A stretch of DNA of 64,000 bases, from NCBI RefSeq assembly GCF_025567045.1, contig NZ_JAOQJK010000004.1, positions 248,001 through 312,000 on the forward strand, read 5' to 3'. Every line of letters begins with the position of its first letter. The first letter of the stretch is position 1. The notes beneath the pieces were generated by a model. It worked only from the letters and a program-made list of their open reading frames with translations, was not told where the DNA came from and made no database searches. Source of the stretch: Barnesiella propionica (GTDB lineage Bacteria > Bacteroidota > Bacteroidia > Bacteroidales > Barnesiellaceae). This document shows, one piece after another, positions 34,850 through 46,319 of this stretch. A program made the translations under genes and the position numbers.

Positions 34850-35934
34850 GAATAGTCGTGATAGGTACAAGAGGTTTCCCCGGCATTCAGGGGGGGGTTG
34901 AGAAGCATTGTGAACATTTATATCCGCTTCTCTCGGAAAAAAACGATATTATTGTTTGTCGCCGTAAACCCTTTTTATCGGACGCTTCCTCTTATCAATA
35001 CCCTCACATTTGTTATAAAGATTTTCCTTCGACCCGAATTAAAGGATTCGAAGCTTTTTTTCACTCATTCATTTGTTCTTTATATGTGATATTCACACGT
35101 CCGGATATTGTCCATGTACACAATATAGGACCGGCCATGTTTGCTCCTTTTATACGTTTATTTGGAATACCTGTATTACTTACTTATCACAGCCCTAATT
35201 ATGAACATAAAAAGTGGGGCTTTTTTTCCAGAATGATCTTACTTATGTCCGAGAAAATCGCACTACGTTTTTCCAATCATATTATATTTGTTAACAGGTT
35301 TCAAATGGAAAAATATGGGAAAAAGGTGAAAAAAAAATCGGTATATATACCTAATGGAGTAGAGCCTGTATCTCCTTCTTCTTCCACTTCATATTTGAAC
35401 TCAATCGGTATAAAACCACATAATTATGTGCTTGCGGTGGGGCGGATAACTCCAGAAAAAGGATTCGAGTATCTTATAAAAGCGATGGAAATGATTCCGA
35501 CAGAAATAAAATTAGTAATTGCCGGAGGGATAGATCATAAGTCGGATTATTATAAACAGTTAAATAATAGTACGTTGGGAAAGCGGCTCATTTTTACAGG
35601 ATATGTGGATGGTGAACCTTTACAAGAATTATATGCCCATGCCAGGTTGTTTGTTTTATCTTCTTTGAATGAAGGTTTTCCTCTGGTACTTTTAGAAGCT
35701 ATGGGATATGGACTTGAGTTGCTTGTAAGTGATATTCCGGCTACACATTTGATAGAACTGGATGCTTCTTGTTATTTTAGAGCTGGCGATGTACATGAGC
35801 TTTCTGAAAAGATTTCTCGCTCATTATCGGAAGAATACCATTTGTGCAGATATGATTTGGCTCCATACGATTGGAAGAATATTGCTATTCAAGTGGGTGA
35901 GTTATATCGTTTTATTTCTAAAGCTCGAGCTTAA
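34846..35934 (+). CDS. GT4 glycosyltransferase, rhamnosyltransferase-like
   Basis: The 362-residue GT-B enzyme opens IVVIGTRGFPGIQGGVEKHC, the start seen in the DUF1972 rhamnosyltransferase-like subgroup. It then has VHVHNIGPAMFAPFI and the acceptor motif LLTYHSPNYEHKKWG. The C-terminal half has AVGRITPEKGFEYLIKA and LNEGFPLVLLEAMGYG. It should add one sugar, perhaps rhamnose, to the lipid-linked repeat on the cytoplasmic side. Its ATG overlaps the upstream stop (ATGA). It is the last transferase of the locus. Confidence 0.9.
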   Translation: MRIVVIGTRGFPGIQGGVEKHCEHLYPLLSEKNDIIVCRRKPFLSDASSYQYPHICYKDFPSTRIKGFEAFFHSFICSLYVIFTRPDIVHVHNIGPAMFAPFIRLFGIPVLLTYHSPNYEHKKWGFFSRMILLMSEKIALRFSNHIIFVNRFQMEKYGKKVKKKSVYIPNGVEPVSPSSSTSYLNSIGIKPHNYVLAVGRITPEKGFEYLIKAMEMIPTEIKLVIAGGIDHKSDYYKQLNNSTLGKRLIFTGYVDGEPLQELYAHARLFVLSSLNEGFPLVLLEAMGYGLELLVSDIPATHLIELDASCYFRAGDVHELSEKISRSLSEEYHLCRYDLAPYDWKNIAIQVGELYRFISKARA

Positions 35935-36057
35935 TTCTTTTATAGAAAAAACATCATAATAATTTTATTTTTTCATCAAACAATACTTAATCAGATTTGT
36001 TTGTAGTGTATATCAAGTTAAAAACTTGTAATAATCAATCACTAAAACAGAACTGAT

Positions 36058-36690
36058 ATGAAAAAACTAATTCCTATTCTTTTCGTAGCACTGGTTTTCT
36101 CTGCTTGCCAGAAAGAACCCAGCCTATCGAAACTGGACAATGATTATGTAGTCTTTACCGACTATGATAGCTCTGCTGATTTCAGTGCATTCAGTACCTA
36201 TTATATGCCGGATAGTATCTTGCGTATAACAAACAGTAAAGACCCTAAGTACCTTACCGGAAATGATGCCGAATATATTCTTTCGGTGTATGAGGATAAT
36301 ATGGAAGCCAGAGGATATACTCGCGTGGATGAAAAAGATATCGCCGATCTGGGCTTGCAAATTAGTTATGTAGAAGATGTAAGTTATTTTGTTAATTATC
36401 CGAACTCTTATTGGTGGAACGGTTACCCGGGCTATTGGGGACCAGGTTACTGGGGTGCGGGTTGGGATTACTGGTACTATCCGTATCCGGTAGTTTATAG
36501 TTATAGTGTCGGTTCATTCCTGGCGGAAATGGTAAATCTTTCTGCTTCCACTGAAGCGAGTCGTCGTCTGCCTATATTGTGGGATGCTTATATGGCCGGT
36601 TTGCTTTCAGGTTCATCAAAGCTAAACCGGGATTTGGCCATAAGGGCAGTAGATCAGGCTTTTGTTCAATCTCCCTATCTTAAGAAATAA
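36058..36690 (+). CDS. DUF4136-type lipoprotein
   Basis: The 210-residue protein has a lipobox ending at Cys17 (VFSACQ). DUF4136-like features follow: YTRVDEKDIADLGLQI and a striking Trp/Tyr/Gly/Pro run near residues 119-145. A helical C-terminal part (LPILWDAYMAGLLSG, then RAVDQAFVQSPYL) resembles the family end. It should sit in the outer membrane. Together with the beta-barrel gene 54 bases downstream it forms a pair often seen in Bacteroidales. Its function is unknown; the position may tie it to surface-glycan assembly. Confidence 0.88.
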   Translation: MKKLIPILFVALVFSACQKEPSLSKLDNDYVVFTDYDSSADFSAFSTYYMPDSILRITNSKDPKYLTGNDAEYILSVYEDNMEARGYTRVDEKDIADLGLQISYVEDVSYFVNYPNSYWWNGYPGYWGPGYWGAGWDYWYYPYPVVYSYSVGSFLAEMVNLSASTEASRRLPILWDAYMAGLLSGSSKLNRDLAIRAVDQAFVQSPYLKK

Positions 36691-36744
36691 TGCCTGATAT
36701 AAAATTTTATTTAGTGTCTCACTTAAGATAAAATAGAAAAACGT

Positions 36745-37371
36745 ATGAAAACTTTCAAAAAAATATCATTATGGGTAGTTTTGGCCGTATCGTGCCTGAT
36801 GCTCCCCGCAACGGGAAATGCGCAGATTATTCCCAATGGCTATGTCAATGTTGACTGGCAGTTTAACTCTTTATCCGGCGAGTATGCCAATGTGGCCAGC
36901 GGATGGGGTATGAATTTCGAAGGCGGTTATTATGTCACTCCTAAATTAGGTTTAGGTTTGTTTCTTGCTTATAGTACCAATAATAAATATATCGGACGTG
37001 AGACTTTGGTTTTGAAGTCCAATTCTTCTCTAACGGCCGATCAGCAGCATTCTATTTTTCAGTTGCCTTTCGGGGCTGTGGCAAAATATCGGTTTATGAC
37101 ACAAGGAATGTTCGAACCTTACGTATCGGTAAAACTCGGAGCCGCATATAGCCGTATGTCTTCTTATTTGCAAGTGTGGGAATTATATGATGATAGCTGG
37201 GGATTTACGGTATCTCCTGAAATTGGTGTAAGTTTTTTCCCCGTACCTTCATCCCGTTACGGATTTCATCTGGCGTTCTACTATAACTATGCGACAAATA
37301 AAAGCTTGGTGCTTACTTATGACCAGGATGGCCGTAATAACATAGGATTCCGCTTGGGTGTTTCATTTTAA
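36745..37371 (+). CDS. Outer-membrane beta-barrel protein
   Basis: The 208-residue protein has a signal peptide (LWVVLAVSCLMLPATGNAQ), then alternating strands with glycines and aromatics: GWGMNFEGGYYVTPKLGLG, AKYRFMTQGMFEPYVSV and a terminal IGFRLGVSF. The final Phe is the BAM-recognised outer-membrane signal. The size fits an eight-stranded OmpA/OmpW-like barrel. It probably shares a transcript with the DUF4136 lipoprotein upstream. Transported compounds, if any, are unknown. Confidence 0.88.
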   Translation: MKTFKKISLWVVLAVSCLMLPATGNAQIIPNGYVNVDWQFNSLSGEYANVASGWGMNFEGGYYVTPKLGLGLFLAYSTNNKYIGRETLVLKSNSSLTADQQHSIFQLPFGAVAKYRFMTQGMFEPYVSVKLGAAYSRMSSYLQVWELYDDSWGFTVSPEIGVSFFPVPSSRYGFHLAFYYNYATNKSLVLTYDQDGRNNIGFRLGVSF

Positions 37372-37463
37372 TATATTGTTCGATAAAAATAACAAAGGGA
37401 TACACTTTCTGTGTGTCTCTTTGTTGTTTTATATAGTTATAAGTTGTGAATTAACACGAATCA

Positions 37464-37495
37464 TTTGCGAAAGCGTTCTAAATACTTTATTTTTG
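37464..37495 (+). promoter_or_regulatory. Promoter of the wzi-like gene
   Basis: TTTG at 37464-37467 and TATTTTTG at 37488-37495, with 20 bases between, match both Bacteroidota promoter boxes. The gene begins at 37536. Confidence 0.65.
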
Positions 37496-37535
37496 TTACT
37501 TATATAGGACTTAAATTTCTCCTGTTTGAATAATT

Positions 37536-39146
37536 ATGATTCGAATTCATCAATATATTATAAGAGTATTTCTTATTCTGTTTTTTGGAATAGTTTCTGC
37601 CGTATCCTTTGCCCAGTATCCGTTACATTACGATGTGTCGTTTAACGGGATTTTTGCCGAGACGGACGAAGTTCCTTATCAATTGGCCAGTAACAGGCAT
37701 GGTGTCGTTTCTCCGGACGGCTCAAATGGCTGGGCAAGAGTCGGATTATTCAGAAATTGGGATACTTCGTCCCGGTTTTCTTATGCTTTCGGTATAGACT
37801 TGGCAGGTGGTTTCGCTCAAACATCTACGATGTTACGTACATCGTTGCAGGATTCATTCGATTCTTATTCCGATGAATTCAGGCGTGATGTCCATCTTTC
37901 TAAAATGAGATTCTGGATTCAGCAAGCTTATGCGGATATTAAATATCGCTCGATATTTCTATCTGTAGGAAGTAAAGAATATACTGGAGAAATAACTAAT
38001 TTCCTTTTGAGTTCGGGAGATCTTATATGGTCGGGGAATGCCCGTCCCATACCGCAAATTCGGGCTGGATTCTGGGATTTTGTAAATATTCCGTTTACGA
38101 ATGGCTGGGTACAAATAAAAGGAGATATAGCTTATGGGATATTTACCGATGATAATTATCTCAAAAGCCGTTTTAATTATGATGGCTATAGCCAATCGGC
38201 CTATAGTCTGTCATTTGTTACGACAAATACATTATATCATCAGAAAAGAGTTTACTTCCGTTCGCATAAAGACAGACCATTTGTTGTGACCATTGGTACA
38301 GAAATAGGTACTCAGTTTGCCGGTGATTATCGATCGTATACAAATGGCCGAATAATGAATGAAATATTATCGCCTGTCCGGTTTAAGGATTTCTTAAGAG
38401 TAATTATTCCTACTTCGGGAGATGGAGATACTAATTTGGGAGATCAATTGTATAAGTATGGTAATCATGTGGGAATGTGGAGTTTGATGGCTGAATATCA
38501 TTTTAAGGATAAATCGAAAATAAAAGCTTATTTTGAATGGCCTTTTGAAGATGCTTCTGGTATGGGTAAGCTCAATGGTTGGGATGGACTATGGGGGATT
38601 GAATATAATACTGGAAAAAAAAATCTTTTGTCGGGAGCGGTGCTGGAATATTTGGATTTTACCAATCAAAGCGGTCCTATTCATTGGGCTCCGGCCGATC
38701 ATGAAAATACGTCATTACAGGCCCACGCCACAGGTTCCGACGATTATTATAATAATTTTTTTTATAATGGTTGGGCTCATTACGGTATGTCTATGGGCTC
38801 TCCTATGGCTAAATCTCCGGCTTATAACCGGGATGGTTATATGAGGTTTACCGATAATCGTATTCGTGGTTTCCATTTGGGCTTTAACGGTTATTTTCGC
38901 CCGAATTGGAATTATAGGGTATTATCTTCATGGCGTAAGTCCTGGGGTACTTTTTTTGTTCCGTTGGCGAAACCTTCGACAGCTACTTCCATAATGATAG
39001 AATCTTCTTACTCTTTTCCTTCGGTGAGAGGGTTGTCAGTTACTTTGCAATTAGCTCAGGACTGGGGCACTATGTACGGAAAAAATAGTGGTATTATGAT
39101 CGGTGTGCGTCGTACGGGAAGTCTTTTTAATAAAAAAGAGAGATGA
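37536..39146 (+). CDS. Wzi-like capsule assembly protein
   Basis: The 536-residue protein has a signal peptide (FLILFFGIVSAVSFAQ) and the pattern of the capsule assembly Wzi family (PF14052). Signs are YDVSFNGIFAETDEVPYQLA near the start and many aromatic beta strands. Wzi is an outer-membrane barrel that anchors capsule to the cell surface. It has its own promoter about 1.6 kb after the last glycosyltransferase, consistent with a surface-attachment step for the glycan of this locus. The end overlaps the next gene by four bases. Confidence 0.88.
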   Translation: MIRIHQYIIRVFLILFFGIVSAVSFAQYPLHYDVSFNGIFAETDEVPYQLASNRHGVVSPDGSNGWARVGLFRNWDTSSRFSYAFGIDLAGGFAQTSTMLRTSLQDSFDSYSDEFRRDVHLSKMRFWIQQAYADIKYRSIFLSVGSKEYTGEITNFLLSSGDLIWSGNARPIPQIRAGFWDFVNIPFTNGWVQIKGDIAYGIFTDDNYLKSRFNYDGYSQSAYSLSFVTTNTLYHQKRVYFRSHKDRPFVVTIGTEIGTQFAGDYRSYTNGRIMNEILSPVRFKDFLRVIIPTSGDGDTNLGDQLYKYGNHVGMWSLMAEYHFKDKSKIKAYFEWPFEDASGMGKLNGWDGLWGIEYNTGKKNLLSGAVLEYLDFTNQSGPIHWAPADHENTSLQAHATGSDDYYNNFFYNGWAHYGMSMGSPMAKSPAYNRDGYMRFTDNRIRGFHLGFNGYFRPNWNYRVLSSWRKSWGTFFVPLAKPSTATSIMIESSYSFPSVRGLSVTLQLAQDWGTMYGKNSGIMIGVRRTGSLFNKKER

Positions 39147-39571
39147 GATTTATGAAAAATATTGTTGTCTTGTTTATTTTGTGGATGACGATTTTGTTAT
39201 CGGCATGTACTCATAATGATGGAGATATCGGTCCTTTGTTCGGGCAATGGAAGCTTGTTTCTATAGAAAAATCCGGCCAGAAGTATATTTATGATAATCT
39301 TTTCGTTTCATTTCAATCTGCAGTTATAGAATTTAAAACGGTGACATATCCTCATGATTATGATTGGATATGTGGGGAATATAAACATATTGATAATTAT
39401 TTAAATATTAAAATAAAAGAAGGTTCCGAGTCCGTATTGAACGATTTTCAATTAAATAAAAATAATGAAGATGAATGGAGTTTCTCATTTAATATTGTAA
39501 AGCTGACGAATAATAAGATGGTTTTGTCCTTAGATGATAAAATATATACTTTTGCTAAGTATGGAAATTAA
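39143..39571 (+). CDS. Lipocalin-like lipoprotein
   Basis: The 142-residue protein has a lipobox ending in LLSAC and then GPLFGQWKLVSIEKSG, the opening of the lipocalin-like family common in Bacteroidales. A small beta barrel is expected. An alternative start at 39152 (MKNIVV) also gives a good signal. It is translationally coupled to the wzi-like gene (ATGA). Its stop overlaps, by four bases, the stop of the convergent gene at 39568. Confidence 0.82.
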   Translation: MRFMKNIVVLFILWMTILLSACTHNDGDIGPLFGQWKLVSIEKSGQKYIYDNLFVSFQSAVIEFKTVTYPHDYDWICGEYKHIDNYLNIKIKEGSESVLNDFQLNKNNEDEWSFSFNIVKLTNNKMVLSLDDKIYTFAKYGN

Positions 39572-40137
39572 AGTATTCTTATATTTTTATTTATTGTTCT
39601 GGGTGAAGGATTGTCCCTTATCAGCATAATGGGAAATTCATTATCCTTTGTTCTTCTTTGTGCCGTATTTGGATATACCTCGGAAACGCCGTCTGTGTGA
39701 GATATTATAACATAGCGTTTTAACTGTCTTTTTATTGAAATATCATTTTTCATATATAACCAAATGAAATCCATTTTTTGGTACAGGGAATTTTCGATGT
39801 AACCGATAATAGTTCCTTTCTTTAACTGGACCGAAGGGGAAGAGAGAAAGATAAGACAATGAGTGAAATTGCTATTGAGCGATGGGTCCTGGAATTTTTC
39901 TATGGCAATTTTCGTTTCGTCGTTTCTTATTGTCCAGATGCCTTCATAGCCGTCGGAATTGAATGTCTCGAGATATGCAAGAAGACCTTGCTCGTCATAT
40001 TCCGGAATAATGATGGGTGTCTCCGGAGGGGTGTTGTGTTGTTTCTCATCGTCGGGAAACAAATCATTATTTTGTGCCGGTAGAATAAATACCGGCAGAA
40101 TCGAAAGTAAAAATGTAGCAACATGTTTGCCTTTCAT
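39568..40137 (-). CDS. Unknown secreted protein
   Basis: The 189-residue protein has a signal peptide (VATFLLSILPVFILPAQ) and a polar, Pro-rich linker. A compact domain with GIWTIRNDETKIAIEKF, LIFLSSPSVQLKKGTIIGYI and RYVIISHTDGVSEVYP follows. No family was recognised. It lies 11 bases downstream of the DUF3078 gene on the same strand and is probably its operon partner. Confidence 0.75.
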   Translation of the reverse strand: MKGKHVATFLLSILPVFILPAQNNDLFPDDEKQHNTPPETPIIIPEYDEQGLLAYLETFNSDGYEGIWTIRNDETKIAIEKFQDPSLNSNFTHCLIFLSSPSVQLKKGTIIGYIENSLYQKMDFIWLYMKNDISIKRQLKRYVIISHTDGVSEVYPNTAQRRTKDNEFPIMLIRDNPSPRTINKNIRIL

Positions 40138-40148
40138 CTTATGATTAA

Positions 40149-41561
40149 TTAGAATCTGTAATTAAATCCGAAACTCAATAATTCTTTCAGTTGAAAATAT
40201 TTCCAGCTTTCCTGTCTTTGTACTCCGTCGTCATAACGAAGATGCACGAATAAGCGTGTGGAAAAATATTTATTCAAGAGAAAATCGAACGAATTTTCCA
40301 GTTCTGCTTGAACTTTTTTATAATTGGTAAAATAGAAAAGCCTTGATGTCCATCTTATATTATAGGTGAATGCCCAGCTTAGTTTTGCTTCCATAGAAGA
40401 ACCGTACTGGTTTATAGCGTGTGCTCCGTTCTTAAATCCTATTCGTTCCAGTTCGGCCGGAACGATTTTGGTATGTTTTTTGACGAAAAGCAGGTTATAC
40501 GAAAAAGGTGACAGCGATACCGAAGTTTCCAGCTTTTTCGATTCGTCTTTATGCTGGTAGGTCATACCTACACCCATGTTAAACTCGCTGGGTGAGAATG
40601 GTTCGGTTATCCGTTCATCTGTATTCACTTTGAAATTGTTGAATATTTGAGTTTTGTAATAAAGAGACGTTGTATAATACCATTTATTGAATGCTTTAAC
40701 ACCAAATGTGGAATTGATTTGGAACAGATCTTCATTAATACGTATGGAGCGGCTGTCTTCGTCCGGTGCATTATTGATGTTGAGACGCCATTGTACACTG
40801 TTCTCAAATAATAATTTTTTACTCAGATCATTCAAGTTGATCGAGTATTGCTGGTCACTTACGAGGTTCAGGTTACTGTTTCCTCCTTTGTACCAGTTCT
40901 CCGAGACGTAGACTTGGGAGAATTGTACGGATGATTGGAAATGATGAATCCACCGGGGAATCTTCAATTTTACCTTACCTACATCGCTTTTAACTTCGAG
41001 CGGTTTTTCTGTGATTTGGAGAATATTTTTTGTGGGAGATACTTCTATGATGTATTGTTTTGGAACTTCAGGAAGCATATCCACATTGTATTTTATCTTT
41101 TCGGGTTCATCTATTATCATTTTATAAACAGCCATATCTCCCCAGTAACTCGAACGGTTGATGCGGTCCAGCCACATAGTATCGTTTTTTAATACATAAG
41201 GGCTGAGACCTTTTGGCTTTTTTACTGTCAGCTTTTCCGGATAAAATTCGCGCATCCCTTTAAATATAATAGGCATGAATATGGGATTGACAGGCATATG
41301 AGGTCTGAGTTCCCGGGCATGGCGTGCGCTATCCGCCATTTCAAGCATGTCGATTATCTTTTCGATCCGGTTTGAATAGCCAGTGGTATCGGTTTCGATT
41401 AATGATAATAAAGCAGCATTTTCTTTGATCTCCGGAAAATCGTGGGCAGGTTGGGATATTGAATCGGCAGGAATGGTGTTTGTAATGTGATTATCCTGTG
41501 CGTTGATAGTAGGAAATATAAATGCTAACAAAATAATTATCAGAGTAGAATGTAATTTCAT
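40149..41561 (-). CDS. DUF3078 outer-membrane protein
   Basis: The 470-residue protein has a signal peptide and an N-terminal region of unknown fold. A DUF3078 barrel-like segment (about 210-470) contains VSENWYKGGNSNLNLVS and a terminal LLSFGFNYRF. The last Phe and alternating strands indicate an outer-membrane barrel. DUF3078 proteins are common in Bacteroidales without a defined role. A promoter box lies 24 bases before the start, and a small secreted protein follows. Confidence 0.9.
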   Translation of the reverse strand: MKLHSTLIIILLAFIFPTINAQDNHITNTIPADSISQPAHDFPEIKENAALLSLIETDTTGYSNRIEKIIDMLEMADSARHARELRPHMPVNPIFMPIIFKGMREFYPEKLTVKKPKGLSPYVLKNDTMWLDRINRSSYWGDMAVYKMIIDEPEKIKYNVDMLPEVPKQYIIEVSPTKNILQITEKPLEVKSDVGKVKLKIPRWIHHFQSSVQFSQVYVSENWYKGGNSNLNLVSDQQYSINLNDLSKKLLFENSVQWRLNINNAPDEDSRSIRINEDLFQINSTFGVKAFNKWYYTTSLYYKTQIFNNFKVNTDERITEPFSPSEFNMGVGMTYQHKDESKKLETSVSLSPFSYNLLFVKKHTKIVPAELERIGFKNGAHAINQYGSSMEAKLSWAFTYNIRWTSRLFYFTNYKKVQAELENSFDFLLNKYFSTRLFVHLRYDDGVQRQESWKYFQLKELLSFGFNYRF

Positions 41562-41584
41562 ATTATATGTTTTGTGAGTTTATG

Positions 41585-41592
41585 CAAAGATA
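41585..41592 (-). promoter_or_regulatory. -7 box for DUF3078 gene
   Basis: Minus-strand TATCTTTG, an exact TAnnTTTG match, 24 bases before the start codon. Confidence 0.5.
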
Positions 41593-41745
41593 AAAAAATA
41601 AATACATAAAAAAGATGCAAAGGACAATGTAATGTTCGAACGTAAAAGTAAATCGGTGATATACGGATTGTTTTATGTCGGTTTCGGCAAGTGTTATTAT
41701 TGGTAATTTAATTATTCTTAATTCTGCATTATGGATTATTTTTCC

Positions 41746-41753
41746 TAATTTTG
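41746..41753 (+). promoter_or_regulatory. -7 box for pyrG
   Basis: TAATTTTG, an exact match, 55 bases before the GTG start of pyrG. Confidence 0.5.
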
Positions 41754-41787
41754 CAACTTGTAAAAATATTGTACACACAAAAAGTAA

Positions 41788-43416
<1,629 letters not shown>

Positions 43417-43453
43417 TGTAAAAATATAAACAAGACGACTATTATTAAGAAGT

Positions 43454-45355
43454 ATGGATAAAAACACGATTCTTGGTTTTGTCTTAATGGGTATTATTGT
43501 TGTCGCATTCACGTGGTTGGCACAACCTACCCCGGAACAGCTCGAAGCGCAAAAACGCTATACCGATTCTATTGCGACAGTAGATAGTATCCGTCTGGCA
43601 CAAGACCAGATTATCAAACAAAATGAACAGGTGGAGCAAATGCTCATTACCGATACGATTGCTGTCGCTACCGATTCGGTACGTAATGTAATTCTTGATC
43701 AGACGTACGGAGAATTCTCTCAAAATGCTATTGGAGAAGAAAAATTTATTACGCTTTCTAACGAATTACTTACTCTTAAGTTCTCTAATAAAGGAGGTAA
43801 ATTATATGAAGCCGTTCTTAATAATTATGAAGCTTATGATTCTACGAAAGTGACTTTGTTCACCGCTCAGGAGAATAATTACGGTTTTATGTTTAAGACG
43901 AATGCCCGGGTAATTGATTCCAAATCGCTTTATTTCGAACCTATTGCTACCGACAGTACAGTGACTATGCGTCTGGCATTCAAGAACGGAAGTATTTTTG
44001 ATGTCCGGTATACGTTACCGAAAAACAGCTATATGCTGAAAATGGATATCGTACAAAACGGCATGGATAAAATATTACCTTCGAGCGTAGTATATCTGGA
44101 CTTTTATTGGGATCAGACGATGCGCCGACAGGAAAAAGGACGTATGTTCGAGGAACGTAACAGTGCATTGTATTATAAATTTTACGGGGATGATGTGGAA
44201 AACCTGAGCCAGGGAAGTGACGATAATGAAAGAGTGACTACCAGCCTTAAATGGATAGGTTTTAAAAATCAGTTTTTCTCTTCGGTTTTCATTGCAGATG
44301 AACGTTTCAATGAAGGCTCGTTTACTTCGCAGATGATGAAAGATGATTTTTATTTAAAGAAATTCCATGCAGAAACGACATTTAATTATGATCCTTCTTC
44401 TGCCAATCCCGCTGGTTTTTCTTTCTTCCTCGGACCAAACTCCTATCCGTTATTGAAATCTTATGACAAAGGACGTTCTGGGGATGAGGAACTGGACCTC
44501 GATCAATTGGTTCCGTTGGGTTATCAGTTCTTTCGTTGGATAAATACCTGGATTATCATACCTATTTTTACTTTATTGGGTAAGTTCTTCTCCAATTACG
44601 GGATAATAATCCTGATAATGACAATATTTATTAAATTGGTGCTTTTCCCGTTCACATACAAGTCTTATATGTCAACGGCAAAAATGCAGGTTTTGAAACC
44701 TCAGATTGAGGAAATAAATGCGAAATATCCCAAAAAAGAAGAAGCTCTGGAACGGCAGCGCGCAACGATGGATCTATATAGTAAGGCAGGTGTAAATCCC
44801 ATGGGCGGATGTATCCCTATGCTGTTGCAGATGCCTATTTTATTGGCTATGTTCGCCTTTTTCCCTTCTTCGATAGAGTTGCGTGGAGAATCATTCCTTT
44901 GGGCCCATGATTTGTCAAGCTATGATTCTATTTTTAGCTGGGACACATATATTCCTATTATAACTCCGTATTTCGGTAATCATATCAGCCTTTTCTGTTT
45001 GTTGATGACGGTCACCAATTTGTTATATACCAAGTTGAATATGGAGAGTCAGGCAGGTTCACAACAGATGCCCGGAATGAAGGTAATGATGTATATGATG
45101 CCGTTGATGTTTTTGGTATTCTTTAATAATTATGCTTCGGGTCTCAGTTACTACTATTTTGTTTCCACTTTGATAACCATCTTACAGACTTATGCATTCA
45201 AAAAATTTATCAATAAAGATAAAGTGTTGGCTAAGTTGAAAGAAAATCAGAAAAAGCCCCGTAAGAAAAGTGGCTTTATGGCACGCCTTGAAGAAGCGCA
45301 GCGTCAGCAACAAGCTGCTTTAAGAGAGCAACAAAAAAAGAATAAACGCCGCTAA
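43454..45355 (+). CDS. yidC: Membrane protein insertase YidC
   Basis: The 633-residue protein has the Gram-negative YidC layout: an N-terminal membrane helix (ILGFVLMGIIVVAFTWLAQP), a large periplasmic beta domain (about 70-370), and five core helices with FPFTYKSYMSTAKMQVLKP and the hairpin INAKYPKKEEALERQ. NPMGGCIPMLLQMPILLAMF and a basic C-terminal tail end it. It inserts proteins into the inner membrane, alone or with SecYEG. The order pyrG-yidC is frequent in Bacteroidales. A strong terminator follows. Confidence 0.97.
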   Translation: MDKNTILGFVLMGIIVVAFTWLAQPTPEQLEAQKRYTDSIATVDSIRLAQDQIIKQNEQVEQMLITDTIAVATDSVRNVILDQTYGEFSQNAIGEEKFITLSNELLTLKFSNKGGKLYEAVLNNYEAYDSTKVTLFTAQENNYGFMFKTNARVIDSKSLYFEPIATDSTVTMRLAFKNGSIFDVRYTLPKNSYMLKMDIVQNGMDKILPSSVVYLDFYWDQTMRRQEKGRMFEERNSALYYKFYGDDVENLSQGSDDNERVTTSLKWIGFKNQFFSSVFIADERFNEGSFTSQMMKDDFYLKKFHAETTFNYDPSSANPAGFSFFLGPNSYPLLKSYDKGRSGDEELDLDQLVPLGYQFFRWINTWIIIPIFTLLGKFFSNYGIIILIMTIFIKLVLFPFTYKSYMSTAKMQVLKPQIEEINAKYPKKEEALERQRATMDLYSKAGVNPMGGCIPMLLQMPILLAMFAFFPSSIELRGESFLWAHDLSSYDSIFSWDTYIPIITPYFGNHISLFCLLMTVTNLLYTKLNMESQAGSQQMPGMKVMMYMMPLMFLVFFNNYASGLSYYYFVSTLITILQTYAFKKFINKDKVLAKLKENQKKPRKKSGFMARLEEAQRQQQAALREQQKKNKRR

Positions 45356-45376
45356 CTAAAGATATTTTTAAAATAT

Positions 45377-45424
45377 AAAAAGGAGCTGTTTAACAATTAA
45401 AGGTTATTCAGTTCCTTTTTTATT
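45377..45424 (+). terminator. Terminator of pyrG-yidC
   Basis: A 12-bp stem with one G-T pair (45377-45388 with 45409-45420), ending in a run of T, 22 bases after yidC. Confidence 0.8.
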
Positions 45425-45541
45425 AATGCAGATATGTATTTATTTAGTTGTAAATAAATAATTATTTGTTTTCAGATATCTTGAGATATTGTCTCAGGAT
45501 ATATTATGCAAGCCCTTTTGGGGTTAAATCGTATATATAAA

Positions 45542-46161
45542 ATGTGTACCGGATTGGAATCGGCCGATATTTTAGGAGGGACTATCGGATATGCGGCATT
45601 TGAAGAATGTGAGAGTATAAAATCAGTGATGATAGGTGACATCCATAGGAGAATTTGCTTTTGCAGATTGCAGTAATTTAAAATCGGTAACAATAGGAGC
45701 TGGTGTCGAAACGATTGGGAACAGTGCTTTCCAGAATTGTCCGTTGACCGAATTTCATTGTAGAATGGAAATTCCCCTTGATATAAATGAATCAGTTTTT
45801 ACTTTAGATGAAGAGTATTATAGTTTGGAAAACAAGTCACCTATCCGCACAATATCAAATACATGTATCCTGTATGTCCCCACAGGGTGTGCCGACGCCT
45901 ACAGGAGTGCCCCTGTATGGGGGGCAAAAATATAGTAGAAGAAAACGATGCCGGTATTAAAATGCTGATAAAGTATATATTAAAATTACGGCTGATAATG
46001 GAAAAATATTTGTTTCAGGGGTAAATGGTGATACTGTAATTTCTGTTTATGATTTGAATGGCAGGCGGATTTACTGTGGAGTGGATAATATAATAGAAAT
46101 CCTGTTTAAGGGATTATATATTGTATACGTAGAAGGAAATCCATATAAAGTCTTATTATAA
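45542..46161 (+). pseudogene. Broken BspA-like leucine-rich repeat gene with T9SS tail
   Basis: A first frame reads ILGGTIGYAAFEECESIKSV, an LRR_5 (BspA) repeat. Near 45640 the repeats continue in another frame as VTSIGEFAFADCSNLKSVTI and GVETIGNSAFQNCP, to a stop at 45935. A third frame then encodes a T9SS sorting domain (ISVYDLNGRRIY, FKGLYIVYVEG), ending at 46161. At least two frame breaks and the lack of an N-terminal signal show decay. The intact ancestor would have been a surface adhesin-like repeat protein. Only one to three repeats remain. Confidence 0.75.
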
Positions 46162-46251
46162 TAAAAATTAGCAACACCCTTTGAAAGGCAGAAAAAGATA
46201 AGTACGAAATAGGTTGAAAAGCCGTAACAAGGCTCATATTCTTTTAGATAC

Positions 46252-46283
46252 AAAAAGCTGTTATCTTATGATAACAGCTTTTT
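46252..46283. terminator. Bidirectional terminator
   Basis: A 14-bp perfect stem (46252-46265 with 46270-46283) with a 4-base loop, T-rich on both exits. It serves the RRM gene on the minus strand and closes the LRR remnant on the plus strand. Confidence 0.85.
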
Positions 46284-46319
46284 TCTCTATTGTCTGAGTA
46301 ATAAGATTTTTCTTCTTAC

